DNA of 64,000 bases from Pisolithus tinctorius (taxonomy: Eukaryota > Basidiomycota > Agaricomycetes > Boletales > Pisolithaceae), in assembly GCA_024663395.1 (NCBI GenBank), contig JANFAH010000071.1:62001-126000 (forward strand), in the 5' to 3' direction. How positions within the stretch are numbered: the stretch's first letter is position 1; each line of letters starts with the position of its first letter. A program made the position numbers and the translations under genes. The notes under the pieces were generated by a model. That model did no database searches. It saw nothing but the letters and a program-made list of their open reading frames with translations, and was not told the DNA's origin. This document shows, in pieces, positions 44,247 through 55,035 of the stretch.

Positions 44247-45252
44247 TCAAGTACTCCCCCCTGATGCGCCAAGTCCTAGCATCTTGCAGAATTCCATGAC
44301 CTTGGCGCGGTGTAGCGGTTTGGTGAGGAGATCAGCAGCCTGGTCACTTGTAGAGACAAAAACAGGCGAAATCAGTTGTGCCTGGACTGCATCTCTCAGC
44401 CAGAAGTAGCATAAGTCAAGTTGCTTCATCCTCCCATGATGCTCTGGGTTTTTCGCCACAGAAATCGCCGATTGGTTGTCCATGCGCAAGGAAGAAGGAT
44501 TAGGGAGAGAAAGGCCAATTTCTTGGAGGAGATTTCGCATCCACTTGATTTCCTTGCCAGCTTGGACTGCAGCCATGTATTCTGCCTCAGTAGTGGACAG
44601 AGCGACGACTCCCTGCAGCTTAGAAGACCATGACACTGCACCAGTGCCCATTTTCACCACATAACCACCTGTAGAACGACCAGTGTCCTTACATCCACCA
44701 TGATCTGCATCAGAAAAGGTGGTGAAAGGCTCAGAACTCGAGGGATCAGGTGCATAGGTGATAGAATAGTCCAGGGTGCCCTTCAGATAGCGCATGAGGT
44801 GCTTCACAGCAAGCCAGTGAGCCCAGCCAGGATTGGAATTAAATCTGGCCAGAACTCCAACAGTATACGCAATATCTGGGCGAGTAATGGTGGCTAGGTA
44901 CATTAGAGCACCCACAGCAGAGAGATAGGGAATTGTGCACATAGTTTCGATTTCCTCAGGTGATTTTGGGGATTGCTGGTGAGATAGGCGCAGATTGGGC
45001 TCCATAGGGGTGGAAATGGGCTTACAGTCTGCCATTCCAAATCGCTCCAGGATATCCAGGCAGTATTGGCGCTGGGAGACCGAAATCGAGTGATTGGGGC
45101 GGTCCCTGTCAATTTTGATGCCTAGGAGCTGAGTGGTAGGCCCCAGGTCGCGGATTGTGAAGTGTTGGCTCAGCTGTGAGACAAAGGAGTCGATGGCTTC
45201 AGCAGAGCGCGAGGTGAGAGTCATATCATCGACAAACACAGGTAGAATGATG
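44247..45252 (-). pseudogene. pol: Beta RNase H and end of reverse transcriptase
   Basis: It starts after the gamma insertion at the catalytic FVDDMTL box and runs in one frame through RNase H to GASGGST. The upstream half is at 50273-53539. Confidence 0.9.
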
Positions 45253-45257
45253 GTAAC

Positions 45258-45542
45258 TGTTTAAATAACCCAACCTGAAGGCCTTGTGCCCAGTGTCAGA
45301 GACTATATTCAACAGCTAAGTATTGACATTACCTTGTGCCCAGTGTCAGAGACTGAAGAGAAAATACACTGGGCACACAGAACTGCTAAGTGCGCAAAAA
45401 TGATAAACAAGGGAAAACAAACAGTCACAACACACCACAACACTGTATAGTGTAGGAATGCGAACTTAGACCATATTAGTATAGCTAATAACAATAGAAC
45501 AAGTGAAAATGCGGACAGAGGTGCAGAGGCACCACTGTAACA
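45258..45542 (-). repeat. Gamma 3' LTR
   Basis: 285 bp, LTR-A, with two direct units of CCTTGTGCCCAGTGTCAGAG. Confidence 0.94.
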
Positions 45543-45552
45543 CTCCCCCCTG
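45543..45552 (-). other. Gamma polypurine tract
   Basis: CAGGGGGGAG on the minus strand, adjacent to the 3' LTR. A second purine run lies about 35 bp upstream near the stop codon. Confidence 0.8.
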
Positions 45553-45571
45553 AATGTGCACCTCTGGAGAG

Positions 45572-48500
45572 TCAAGTGCTCCCCCCTGATGCGCCAAGTC
45601 CCAGCATCTTGCAGAACTCCATGACCTTGGCGCGGTGTAGCGGTTTGGTGAGGAGATCAGCAGCCTGGTTGGTTGTAGAGACAAAAACAGGCGAAATCAG
45701 GTTTGCCTGGACTGCATCTCTCAGCCAGAAGTAGCATAAGTCAAGCTGCTTCATCCTCCCATGATGCTCTGGGTTTTTCGCCACAGAAATCGCAGACTGG
45801 TTGTCCATGCGCAAGGAAGAAGGGTTAGGGAGAGAAAGGCCAATTTCTTGCAGGAGATTTCGCATCCACTTGATTTCCTTGCCAGCCTGGACTGCAGCCA
45901 TGTATTCTGCCTCAGTAGTGGACAGAGCGACGACTCCCTGCAGCTTAGAGGACCATGAAACCGCACCAGTGCCCATTTTCACAACATAACCACCTGTAGA
46001 GCGACCAGTATCCTTGCATCCACCATGATCTGCATCAGAGAAGGTGGTGAAAGGCTCAGAACTTGAGGGGTCAGGTGCATAGGTGATGGAGTAGTCCAGA
46101 GTGCCCTTTAGATAGCGCATAAGGTGCTTGACAGCAAGCCAGTGAGCCCAGCCTGGGTTGGAGTTGAATCTGGCCAGAACTCCAACAGTATAAGCAATAT
46201 CTGGGCGAGTTGTGGTGGCTAGGTACATTAGAGCACCCACAGCAGAGAGATAGGGGATTGTGCGCATAGTTTCAATCTCCTCAGGTGTTGTTGGGGATTG
46301 CTGGCGAGATAGGCGCAGGTTGGGCTCCATAGGAGTGGAAATGGGCTTACAGTCTGCCATTCCAAATCGCTCCAGGATATCCAGACAGTATTGGCGCTGG
46401 GATAGCGAAATCGAGCGATTGGGGCGGTCCCTGTCAATTTTGATGCCTAGGAGTTGAGTGGTAGGTCCCAGGTCGCGGATGTTGAAGTGCTGGCTCAGTT
46501 GTGAGACGAAGGAGTTGATGGCTTCAGCAGAGTGCGAGGCGAGGGTCATATCATCGACAAAGACAGGTAGAATGATGGTAACATCATTTTGGGAATATAT
46601 GTAGATGCTGGCATCTGAATAGGTTTGCCTGAAGCCAAGAGACTCAAGGACAGAGCGCATCTTCTTGTTCCAGCGGTTTCCTCCCTGTTTACTGCCATAA
46701 ATCGCTTTCTGTAACAGACACACCTGAGATCTGGAGTCTCCCTCAACAAATCCTTCTGGTTGCACCATATACACCTCGCAGTCCATCTCTCCATTTAGAT
46801 ATGCATGAGAAACATCAACTGAGCGAAGATGGAGGTCCTGGAGAGCTGCTAAGGCCAGAATGACTCTGATAGAGGCAAGGCGAGCTGTAGGAGCGAATAC
46901 TTCAAGGTAATCGAAGCCAGGGCGCTGGTTATATCCCTTGGCCACCAAGCGAGCCTTGTATCGGTCTATAGAGCCATCAGCATTGCGCTTCACCTTGAAC
47001 ACCCACTTGGAGCCAATGACTTTGCTCCCAGCTGGCCTAGGGACCAGTTTCCAAGTGCCATTGCTCTGATGCGCTGCTAACTCCTCCAAGGCAGCTTCTC
47101 GCCATTTCTCAGCATCAGGGCGTCGCATAGCCTCTGCAAATGTGAGTGGCTCATCAGGAAGCGATGCAGACATAGCCAGTTCATCATCACTCTCTTCCAT
47201 GTCCTCCACATCATCCAATTGCGCAGGGGAGAGCTTCCACCAGTCTCTAGGCTTCTGTCTGCGCCTCTTAGGGAGTCTAGCACCGATTCCAATAGGACTG
47301 GGAGCTCTTGGAGGTGGCACAGGCGATGGGGTGCGAGGAGGAGGTGCAGGAGGTTCTGGGAGAGGCACTGGAGGCTGAATGGGGTCTGGATCAGCACCTA
47401 CAGGTTCAACATCTCCCCCTTGATCCAGTACACCATCGGATTCGCTGTCAGAGTCCAGGTCTCGAGCAGGGTGGTAGTACACATCACTAGAAGTCGATGA
47501 GGGCGATGAGATGGGTGTTGGCGAAGGTTTGGGTGAATTTGGAAGGTCAGGAATGTCTGGAGAGGGGCTAGTAGGGCGAAGGGACATGGGGAAGTACCTC
47601 TCATCGAAATCAGCCCTTTCTGAGATCACTGTGCGCTTTGTAGTGGGATTGTAGAACTTCCAGCCTTTGTAGCCTTCAGGGTAGCCAATAAAGACACATT
47701 TCTCCATGTGGGGGTCTAGAGGTCGCCTCTTGTCCTTCTGGATGTGTACATAGGCTGTACAGCCCCAAACTCGAAGGTGGGAGACATCTGGTTTCCTCCC
47801 ATGCCACAGTTCATAAGGAGTCGCATTTTGGACCGCTTCAGTAGGGCATCTGTTCCACACATGCACCAGGGAGGCGAGGCACTCGCCCCAGAAGGCCTTA
47901 GGCAGGCCAGACTCGTCCAACATGGCTGTAATTCGCTCTGAAAGTAGTCTGTTGGCTCTCTCTGCAACTCCATTCTGCTGGGGTCGGTTTCTGACTGTGT
48001 GCTGGCGCAGGATGCCGCATTGGGTGGTGAAATCATCGAATGCCTTGCTCATGTACTCCCCTCCTTTGTCATCGCGCAAAATCTTGATTTTTCGCTCTGT
48101 CTGGTTCTCAGCAAAGGCTTTGAAGGTCTTGAAGGCCTCAAAGACATCAGACTTCGCTTTTAGAGGCAACACAAAGCGAAAGCGAGAGAAATCATCGATG
48201 AAAGTGACCCAATACTTATAGCCAGAGAAGGAGGGGTGGCCCACATGGTGTACATCGCTGTGGACGAGTTCCAGAGGCCGTGAAGCGCGCCAGGACGAGG
48301 TAGGAAAGGGATTTGCATGCATCTTGCCAGCCAGGCAAGGTTCACAGACAGGGTCTGGTGTAGACTTTGAGTCTATGGCCATGCCAGTCACTAGATTTCG
48401 CTGTAGGAGTGATTTAACACCAGCCAGATGATGGTGGGCGAGTCTCCTGTGCCATAGGTCGAGATCCAGAGGCAGGGTAGTTGCTGCTGAGGCATACTCA

Positions 48501-49849
48501 GTGAGGGGAACAGTCTCACCCTCCAGTAAGGCCGAGTTGTTGTCTGAAATTCGTGCAATGAAGAGGGGATGTCGAGAGCGCAGCCTAAAGGCCATCTGCG
48601 AAGAGTTGATGCTCACAGTGAAGCCCCTGGTGCGACAGAGAAATAACACAGATAGTAGATTATTGCGAAGATCAGGGACATGAAGAACATTGCTAAACTC
48701 GACAGCACGCCGCCTTTGACCTCCCACCACAGGCTCATAGAGTACAGACCCAATCCCAGCTGAATAGACAATTTTATTGTCTGCTAGCTTGATAGGAACG
48801 CGTTTTGGGCTGTAATTTCGCAGCCAATGGCGATGGGGCGTCATATGAGCAGTGGCCCCCGAGTCTGCGATCCAATGGACGTCAGCATCGAGTTGCAGAG
48901 GGCAGAGAAGGGAGGAGGGCTCAGGGAAGCGAAGACTTGCATTTCCTGCGAATTCTACCGCTTGGGATGCGCTCTGGCTCGACGAGGAGGTTGTTGGCGC
49001 TGTCCCAGTTGCTTGGGAGGAAGCAGGAGGCGAGGAGACTTGATTTGCAGTGTTGGCAGGTTTCTTGTCCTTCTTATTCTTCCTAGAGCGGTAGAAAGCC
49101 TTAGATCTTTCCATCCTTTCGCATTTATGGATGCAGTGCCCTTGATAATCGCAGAACGAGCAAGGGGACGAAGCTGGGCACTTGCAATTCCCGGAGGAGG
49201 TGAATAACGCGTGGTCCGATCCGCCTGCATCAGGGCGCCGCTTCCGCTGCGATTCTTCGGCCAGGAAAGCTTCCTTTAGCTTGTCCTTGTCCAGGGAATG
49301 GAAGAGCAGCAAAGATGACGCAAAATGGGCATATTCCTCACCCAGGGAGCGCACCATAGCCATACAGACAAGCTCATTATCCAGATCCTTGATGGAATAG
49401 GGCTTAGAAGTATCCCCGGGGCGAAGTTCTTGGATCCTGGACATAGAATCTTCGATTCTGGCAATCAGGGAGCTCAGGGACTCGTCTGGCTGCTTCCTGA
49501 TCGAAAAGAAGTCATCCCAGGCATTAAAACGAGCTCCTGGACGTTGTTGGAGGTGGATGGAAGCTAGGGTGGACCAGATTTGTACAGGATCATCCTGTAC
49601 AGCGTCTACATGGGTCCTTTGTTCGCTAGAAAGCGCCAGGTAGAGTTCTCCAGCTGCCTTGTCCGCTCTGAGGTCCCATTTGGTCTGAGCTTCGAGTTTG
49701 GAGTCATCAGGGCGCTTCTCAGTGCCACTGACAATGGTCCAGAGGCCCTTGGTGCGAAGGAAAGCCTTCATCTCACCCTTCCAGGTGTTATAGTTGGTGG
49801 AGGTGAGTTTTGACACAGTGGTCGACGAGTGGGAGTGGTCTTCGGCCAT
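45572..49849 (-). CDS. gag-pol: Gamma Gag-Pol polyprotein, intact, 1425 residues
   Basis: Start chosen at ATG 49849 (MAEDHSHSS), shared with alpha, beta and other copies; the frame is open 23 codons further upstream. Domains in order: UBN2-type Gag (residues 1-220); zinc knuckle CX2CX4HX4C near 230 (CSFCDYQGHCIHKC); aspartic protease motif DSGA near 326; HHCC pre-integrase region (LWHRRLAHHH ... CEPCLAGK) near 480-520; integrase core with D near 529, D near 594 (RDDKGGEY) and E near 625 (NGVAERANR); Pro/Ser-rich linker (about 770-930); RVT_2 reverse transcriptase from WVFKVK near 950 with the FVDD box near 1096; RNase H near 1270-1420 with SDADHGG and STTEAEYM. It would form particles, process itself, reverse-transcribe RNA and integrate cDNA. 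All catalytic motifs are intact. The length is typical of copia. Confidence 0.95.
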   Translation of the reverse strand: MAEDHSHSSTTVSKLTSTNYNTWKGEMKAFLRTKGLWTIVSGTEKRPDDSKLEAQTKWDLRADKAAGELYLALSSEQRTHVDAVQDDPVQIWSTLASIHLQQRPGARFNAWDDFFSIRKQPDESLSSLIARIEDSMSRIQELRPGDTSKPYSIKDLDNELVCMAMVRSLGEEYAHFASSLLLFHSLDKDKLKEAFLAEESQRKRRPDAGGSDHALFTSSGNCKCPASSPCSFCDYQGHCIHKCERMERSKAFYRSRKNKKDKKPANTANQVSSPPASSQATGTAPTTSSSSQSASQAVEFAGNASLRFPEPSSLLCPLQLDADVHWIADSGATAHMTPHRHWLRNYSPKRVPIKLADNKIVYSAGIGSVLYEPVVGGQRRRAVEFSNVLHVPDLRNNLLSVLFLCRTRGFTVSINSSQMAFRLRSRHPLFIARISDNNSALLEGETVPLTEYASAATTLPLDLDLWHRRLAHHHLAGVKSLLQRNLVTGMAIDSKSTPDPVCEPCLAGKMHANPFPTSSWRASRPLELVHSDVHHVGHPSFSGYKYWVTFIDDFSRFRFVLPLKAKSDVFEAFKTFKAFAENQTERKIKILRDDKGGEYMSKAFDDFTTQCGILRQHTVRNRPQQNGVAERANRLLSERITAMLDESGLPKAFWGECLASLVHVWNRCPTEAVQNATPYELWHGRKPDVSHLRVWGCTAYVHIQKDKRRPLDPHMEKCVFIGYPEGYKGWKFYNPTTKRTVISERADFDERYFPMSLRPTSPSPDIPDLPNSPKPSPTPISSPSSTSSDVYYHPARDLDSDSESDGVLDQGGDVEPVGADPDPIQPPVPLPEPPAPPPRTPSPVPPPRAPSPIGIGARLPKRRRQKPRDWWKLSPAQLDDVEDMEESDDELAMSASLPDEPLTFAEAMRRPDAEKWREAALEELAAHQSNGTWKLVPRPAGSKVIGSKWVFKVKRNADGSIDRYKARLVAKGYNQRPGFDYLEVFAPTARLASIRVILALAALQDLHLRSVDVSHAYLNGEMDCEVYMVQPEGFVEGDSRSQVCLLQKAIYGSKQGGNRWNKKMRSVLESLGFRQTYSDASIYIYSQNDVTIILPVFVDDMTLASHSAEAINSFVSQLSQHFNIRDLGPTTQLLGIKIDRDRPNRSISLSQRQYCLDILERFGMADCKPISTPMEPNLRLSRQQSPTTPEEIETMRTIPYLSAVGALMYLATTTRPDIAYTVGVLARFNSNPGWAHWLAVKHLMRYLKGTLDYSITYAPDPSSSEPFTTFSDADHGGCKDTGRSTGGYVVKMGTGAVSWSSKLQGVVALSTTEAEYMAAVQAGKEIKWMRNLLQEIGLSLPNPSSLRMDNQSAISVAKNPEHHGRMKQLDLCYFWLRDAVQANLISPVFVSTTNQAADLLTKPLHRAKVMEFCKMLGLGASGGST

Positions 49850-50018
49850 TAGGACGATTTTCGAGCAGAAAGGGCAAGCAGGGAATGGATGGGGTGAGTC
49901 TCGAAGTTTTGGGTGCAAGGAAAATGCAGTAGAGGCCGAGGAAGTGGGTGTAGCGGGTCGAAAATTCGCGCAGAGACTGATGACGTGTCGTATGACGTGT
50001 CCAGAAAGTCCTAGAGCG

Positions 50019-50032
50019 CGGGGCTCATAACC
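50019..50032 (-). promoter_or_regulatory. Gamma primer-binding site
   Basis: GGTTATGAGCCCCG on the minus strand directly after the 5' LTR, complementary to the initiator tRNA-Met anticodon arm (half-tRNA priming). The same 14 nt lie at 53708-53721 (beta) and 57006-57019 (alpha). Confidence 0.8.
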
Positions 50033-50267
50033 TGTTTAAATAACCCAACCTGAAGGCCTTGTGCCCAGTGTCAGAGACTGAAGAGAAAATACACTGGGCA
50101 CACAGAACTGCTAAGTGCGCAAAAATGATAAACAAGGGAAAACAAACAGTCACAACACACCACAACACTGTATAGTGTAGGAATGCGAACTTAGACCATA
50201 TTAGTATAGCTAATAACAATAGAACAAGTGAAAATGCGGACAGAGGTGCAGAGGCACCACTGTAACA
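50033..50267 (-). repeat. Gamma 5' LTR, one repeat unit shorter
   Basis: 235 bp; otherwise identical to 45258-45542. Confidence 0.94.
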
Positions 50268-50272
50268 GTAAC

Positions 50273-51412
50273 ATCATTTTGGAAATATATGTAGATGCTG
50301 GCATCTGAATAGGATTGCCTGAAGCCAAGAGACTCAAGGACAGAGCGCATCTTCTTGTTCCAGCGGTTTCCTCCCTGTTTACTGCCATAAATCGCTTTCT
50401 GTAACAGACACACCTGGGATCTGGAGTCTCCCTCAACAAATCCTTCTGGTTGCGCCATATACACCTCACAGTCCATCTCTCCATTTAGATATGCATGAGA
50501 AACATCAACAGAGCGAAGATGAAGGTCCTGGAGAGCTGCTAAGGCGAGAATGACTCTGATAGATGCGAGGCGAGCTGTAGGAGCGAATACTTCGAGGTAA
50601 TCGAAGCCAGGGCGCTGGTTATATCCCTTGGCCACCAAGCGAGCCTTGTATCGGTCTATGGAGCCATCAGCATTGCGCTTCACTTTGAACACCCACTTGG
50701 AGCCAATAACTTTGCTCCCAGCTGGCCTAGGGACCAGTTTCCAAGTGCCATTGCTCTGGTGCGCTGCTAACTCCTCCAAGGCAGCTTCTCGCCATTTCTC
50801 AGCATCAGGGCGTCGCATAGCCTCTGCACATGTGAGTGGCTCTTCAGGAAGCGATGCAGACAAAGCCAGTTCATCATCACTCTCTTCCATGTCCTCCACA
50901 TCATCCAATTGCGCAGGGGAGAGCTTCCACCAGTCTCTGGGCTTCTGTCTGCGCCTCCTAGGGAGTCTAGCACCGATTCCAATGGGGCTGGGAGCTCTTG
51001 GAGGTGGCACAGGCGATGGGGTGCGAGGAGGAGGGGCAGGAGGTTCTGGGAGAGGCACTGGAGGCTGAATGGGGTTTGGATCAGCACCTACAGGTTCAAC
51101 ATCTCCCCCTTGATCCAGTACACCATCAGATTCGCTGTCAGAGTCCAGGTCTGCAGCAGGGTGGTAGTACTCATGATTAGAAGTCGATGAGGGCGATGAG
51201 AGGGGTGTTGGTGAAGGTTTGGGTGAATTTGGCCGTTCAGGAATGTCTGGAGAGGGACTAGTAGGTCGAGGGGACATGGGGAAGTACCTTTCGTCGAAAT
51301 CAGCTCTTTCTGAGATGACTGTGCGCTTTGTAGTGGGATTGTAGAACTTCCAGCCTTTGTAGCCTTCAGGGTAGCCAATAAAGACACATTTCTCCATGTG
51401 GGGGTCTAGAGG
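50273..51412 (-). pseudogene. pol: Beta linker and first part of reverse transcriptase
   Basis: From the TGA at 51413 the frame continues through the Pro-rich linker and reverse transcriptase to SDASIYIYFQNDVT, where gamma is inserted just before the catalytic FVDD box. Confidence 0.9.
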
Positions 51413-53539
51413 TCACCTCTTGTCCTTCTGGATGTGTACATAGGCTGTACAGCCCCAAACTCGAAGGTGGGACACATCAGGTTTCCTCCCATGCCACAGT
51501 TCATAAGGGGTCGCATTCTGGACCGCTTCAGTAGGGCATCTGTTCCAAACATGGACCAGGGAGGCGAGGCACTCGCCCCAAAAGGCCTTAGGTAGGCCAG
51601 ACTCGTCCAACATGGTTGTAATTCGCTCAGAAAGCAGTCTGTTGGCTCGCTCTGCAACTCCATTCTGCTGGGGTCGATTTCTGACTGTGTGCTGGCGCAG
51701 GATGCCGCATTGGGTGGTAAAATCATCGAAGGCCTTGCTCATGTACTCCCCTCCTTTGTCATCGCGCAAAATCTTGATTTTTCGCTCTGTCTGGTTCTCA
51801 GCATAGGCTTTGAAGGTCTTAAAGGCCTCAAAGACATCAGACTTCGCTTTTAGAGGCAAAACAAAGCGAAAGCGAGAGAAATCATCGATGAAGGTGACCC
51901 AATACTTGTAGCCAGAGAAAGAGGGGTGGCCTACTTGGTGTACATCACTGTGGACGAGTTCTAGAGGCCGTGAAGCGCGCCAGGACGAGGTAGGGAAGGG
52001 ATTTGCATGCATCTTGCCAGCCAGGCAAGGTTCACAGACAGGATCAGGTGTAGACTTTGAGTCTATGGCCATTTCAGTAACCAATTTTCGCTGTTGGAGT
52101 GATTTAACACCAGCCAGATGGTGGAGGGCGAGTCTCCTGTGCCATAGGTCGAGATCCAGAGGCAGGGTAGTTGCTGCTGAGGTATACTCAGTGAGGGGAA
52201 CAGTTTCACCCTCCAACAAGGCCGAGTTGTTGTCCGAAATTCGTGCAATGAAGAGGGGATGTCGAGAGCGCAGCCTAAAGGCCATCTGCGAAGAGTTGAT
52301 GCTCACAGTAAAGTCCCTGGTGTGACAGAGAAATAACACAGATAATAGATTATTCCGAAGATCAGGGACATGAAGGACATTGCTGAACTCGACAGCGCGT
52401 CGCTTTTGACCTCCCACCACAGGCTCAAACAGTACAGACCCAATCCCAGCTGAATAGACAATTTTATTGTCTGCTAGCTTGATAGGAACGCGTTTTGGGC
52501 TGTAATTTCGCAGCCAATGGCGATGGGGCGTCATATGAGCAGTGGCCCCCGAGTCTGCGATCCAATGGACGTCAGCATCGAGGTGTAGAGGGTAGAGAAG
52601 GGAGGAGGGGTCAGGAGAGCGAAGACTTGCATTTCCAGCGAATTCTACTGCTTGGGATGCGCTCTGGCTCGACGAGGAGGTTGTTGGCGCTGTCCCAGTT
52701 GCCTGGGAGGAAGCAGAAGGCGAGGATGCTTGATTTGTGGTGTTGGCAGGTTTCTTGTCCTTCTTATTCTTCCTAGAGCAGTAGAAAGCCTTAGACCTTT
52801 CCATCCTTTCGCATTTATGGATACAGTGGCCTTGATAATCACAGAACGAGCAAGGGGACGAAGCTGGGCACTTGCAATTTGCGGAGGAGGTGAATAACGC
52901 ATGGTCCGATCCGCCTGCATCAGGGCGCCGCTTCCGCTGCGATTCTTCGGCCAGGAAAGCTTCCTTTAGCTTTTCCTTGTCCAGGGAGTGGAAGAGCAGT
53001 AGTGATGACACAAAATGGGCATATTCCTCACCCAGGGAGCGCACCATAGCCATACATACAAGCTCATTATCCAGATCCTTCATGGAATAGGTCTTAGAAT
53101 TGTCTGTGGGGCGAAGTTCTTGGATTCTAGCCATAGAATCTTCGATTCTTGCGATGAGGGAGCTCAGGGACTCGTCTGGCTGCTTCCTGATCGAAAAGAA
53201 GTCGTCCCAGGCATTAAAACGAGCTCCTGGACGTTGTTGGAGGTGGATGGAAGCCAGGGTGGACCAGATTTGTACAGGATCATCCTGTACAGCGTCTACA
53301 TGGGTCCTTTGTTCACTGGAAAGCGCCAGGTAGAGTTCTCCAGCTGCCTTGTCCGCTCTGAGGTCCCATTTGGTCTGAGCTTCGAGTTTGGAGTCATCAG
53401 GGCGCTTCTCAGTGCCACTGACAATGGTCCAGAGGCCCTTGGTGCGAAGGAAAGCCTTCATCTCACCCTTCCAGGTGTTATAGTTTGTGGAGGTGAGTTT
53501 GGACACAGTGGTCGACGAGTGGGAGTGTTCTTCGGCCAT
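51413..53539 (-). pseudogene. gag-pol: Beta Gag - protease - integrase, 708 residues to a premature stop
   Basis: ATG at 53539 (MAEEHSHSS). Gag, zinc knuckle, DSGA protease and the integrase D, D and E residues are all intact. It ends at TGA 51413-51415 in the HIQKDKR-stop-PLDPHMEK context; gamma has CGA there. So one C-to-T change plus the gamma insertion disabled an otherwise young copy. Confidence 0.92.
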
Positions 53540-53707
53540 CAGGGCGATTTTCGAGCAGAGAGAGTGAGCAGGGAGTGGATGGGGTGAGTCTCGAAGTTTG
53601 GGTGCGAGGAAAATGCGGTAGAGGCTGAGGAAGTGGGTGTAGCGGGTCGAAAATTTGCGCAGAGACTGATGACGTGTCGTATGACGTGTCCAGAAAGTCC
53701 TAGAGCG

Positions 53708-53721
53708 CGGGGCTCATAACC
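53708..53721 (-). promoter_or_regulatory. Beta primer-binding site
   Basis: GGTTATGAGCCCCG on the minus strand, as in gamma. Confidence 0.8.
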
Positions 53722-54006
53722 TGTTCAAACAACCCAAGTTTAAGGCCTTGTGCCCAGTGTAAGAGACTGTATTCAATAGCTAAGTATTGACATTACCTTG
53801 TGCCCAGTGTAAGAGACTGAAGAGAAAATACACTGGGCACACACAACTGCTAAGTGCGCAAAAATGGTAAACAAAGGAAAACAAACAGTCACAACATACC
53901 ATAACACTGTATAGTGTAGGAATGCGAAGTTAGGCCATAGTAGTTTAGCATATAACAGTAGAATGAATGAAAATGCGAACAGAGGTGCAAAGGTACCACT
54001 GTAACA
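53722..54006 (-). repeat. Beta 5' LTR
   Basis: 285 bp, one difference from the 3' LTR, with CCTTG following. Confidence 0.93.
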
Positions 54007-54011
54007 CCTTG

Positions 54012-55035
54012 CTCCCAGGAGGCCTAGGGACGAGTTTCCAAGTCCCATTACTCTGGTGAGCAGCTAACTCCTCCAGGGCAGCTGCTCGCCATTTTTCCGC
54101 ATCAGGGCGCTTCATGGCCTCAGCATAAGTCAGTGGTTCATCAGGGAGAGCTGCAGACATGGCCAGCTCATCATCACTGTCATCCTCATCAACTACGTCA
54201 TCCAACTGCACAGGGGAGAGCTTCCACCACTCCCTAGGTTTCTGTCTTTGCCTTGGAGGCAATCTAGCACCAATTCCGATGGGACTTGGAGGTCTAGGGG
54301 GTGGTGAAGGTGATGGAGTGTGAGGAGGCGCTGGGACGAGCTCTGGAGCAGCAATTGGAGGTGGAATGGGATCTGGGTCACCTGCTGCAAGGTCTTCATC
54401 TCCCCCCTGATCCAGATCATCATCAGACTCGCTTTCAGAGTCCAAATTTCGTTGTGGATGATAGATATCAGTGGCAGGAGGTTTTTGGTTGTCAGGTAGA
54501 GGGGTGAATGATGTTGATGGAGGTTTTGGAGGGATAGGCACAGCTAGCGAAGGTGTAGAAGGGCGAGCAGCTAGAGGGAAATACCTCTCATCGAAATCAG
54601 CCCTTTCTGAGATGACTGTGCGCTTTGTGGTGGGATTGTAGAATTTCCAGCCTTTGTAGCCCTCAGGGTAGCCAATAAATACACATTTCTCCATGTGTGG
54701 ATCTAGAGGTCGCCTCTTGTCTCTCTGGATGTGTACATAGGCTGTACAGCCCCAGACTCGAAGGTGGGAGAGGTCTGGCTTCTGTCCATGCCATAGTTCA
54801 TATGGGGTCACATTTGGGACAGCTTCAGTGGGGCACCTGTTCCATACATGTACCAGGGAAGCGAGGCATTCACCCCAGAAGGCTTTGGGGAGTCCAGATT
54901 CATCCAGCATCGCAGTAATTCGCTCTGAAAGCACCCTATTAGCTCGTTCTGCCACTCCATTCTGCTGTGGGCGATTCCTGACAGTGTGCTGGTGCAGGAT
55001 GCCGCACTGGGTGGTGAAATCGATGAAGGAGTTGC
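54012..55035 (-). pseudogene. pol: Alpha integrase end and linker
   Basis: It continues alpha after a frameshift, from integrase (TQCGILHQHTVRN, NGVAERANR) through a Pro/Ser linker diverged from beta and gamma to LVPRPPGSKV, where beta is inserted. Confidence 0.88.

Larger units (their letters stand above)
45258..50267 (-). mobile_element. Copia element gamma, structurally intact and youngest
   Basis: LTRs at 45258-45542 (285 bp) and 50033-50267 (235 bp) are identical except that the 5' copy lacks one 50-bp repeat unit. The target duplication is GTAAC at 45253-45257 and 50268-50272, inside the reverse transcriptase of beta. Primer site, purine tract and a full-length ORF are present. It is the best candidate for an autonomous copia in the window and a possible helper of the TRIM family. 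Confidence 0.95.
43933..54006 (-). mobile_element. Copia element beta (LTR-A), nested in alpha
   Basis: LTRs of 285 bp each (43933-44217 and 53722-54006) differ at one position. The target duplication is CCTTG at 43928-43932 and 54007-54011. Beta interrupts alpha pol and is itself interrupted by gamma. One premature TGA (51413-51415) corresponds to CGA in gamma. Confidence 0.95.
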
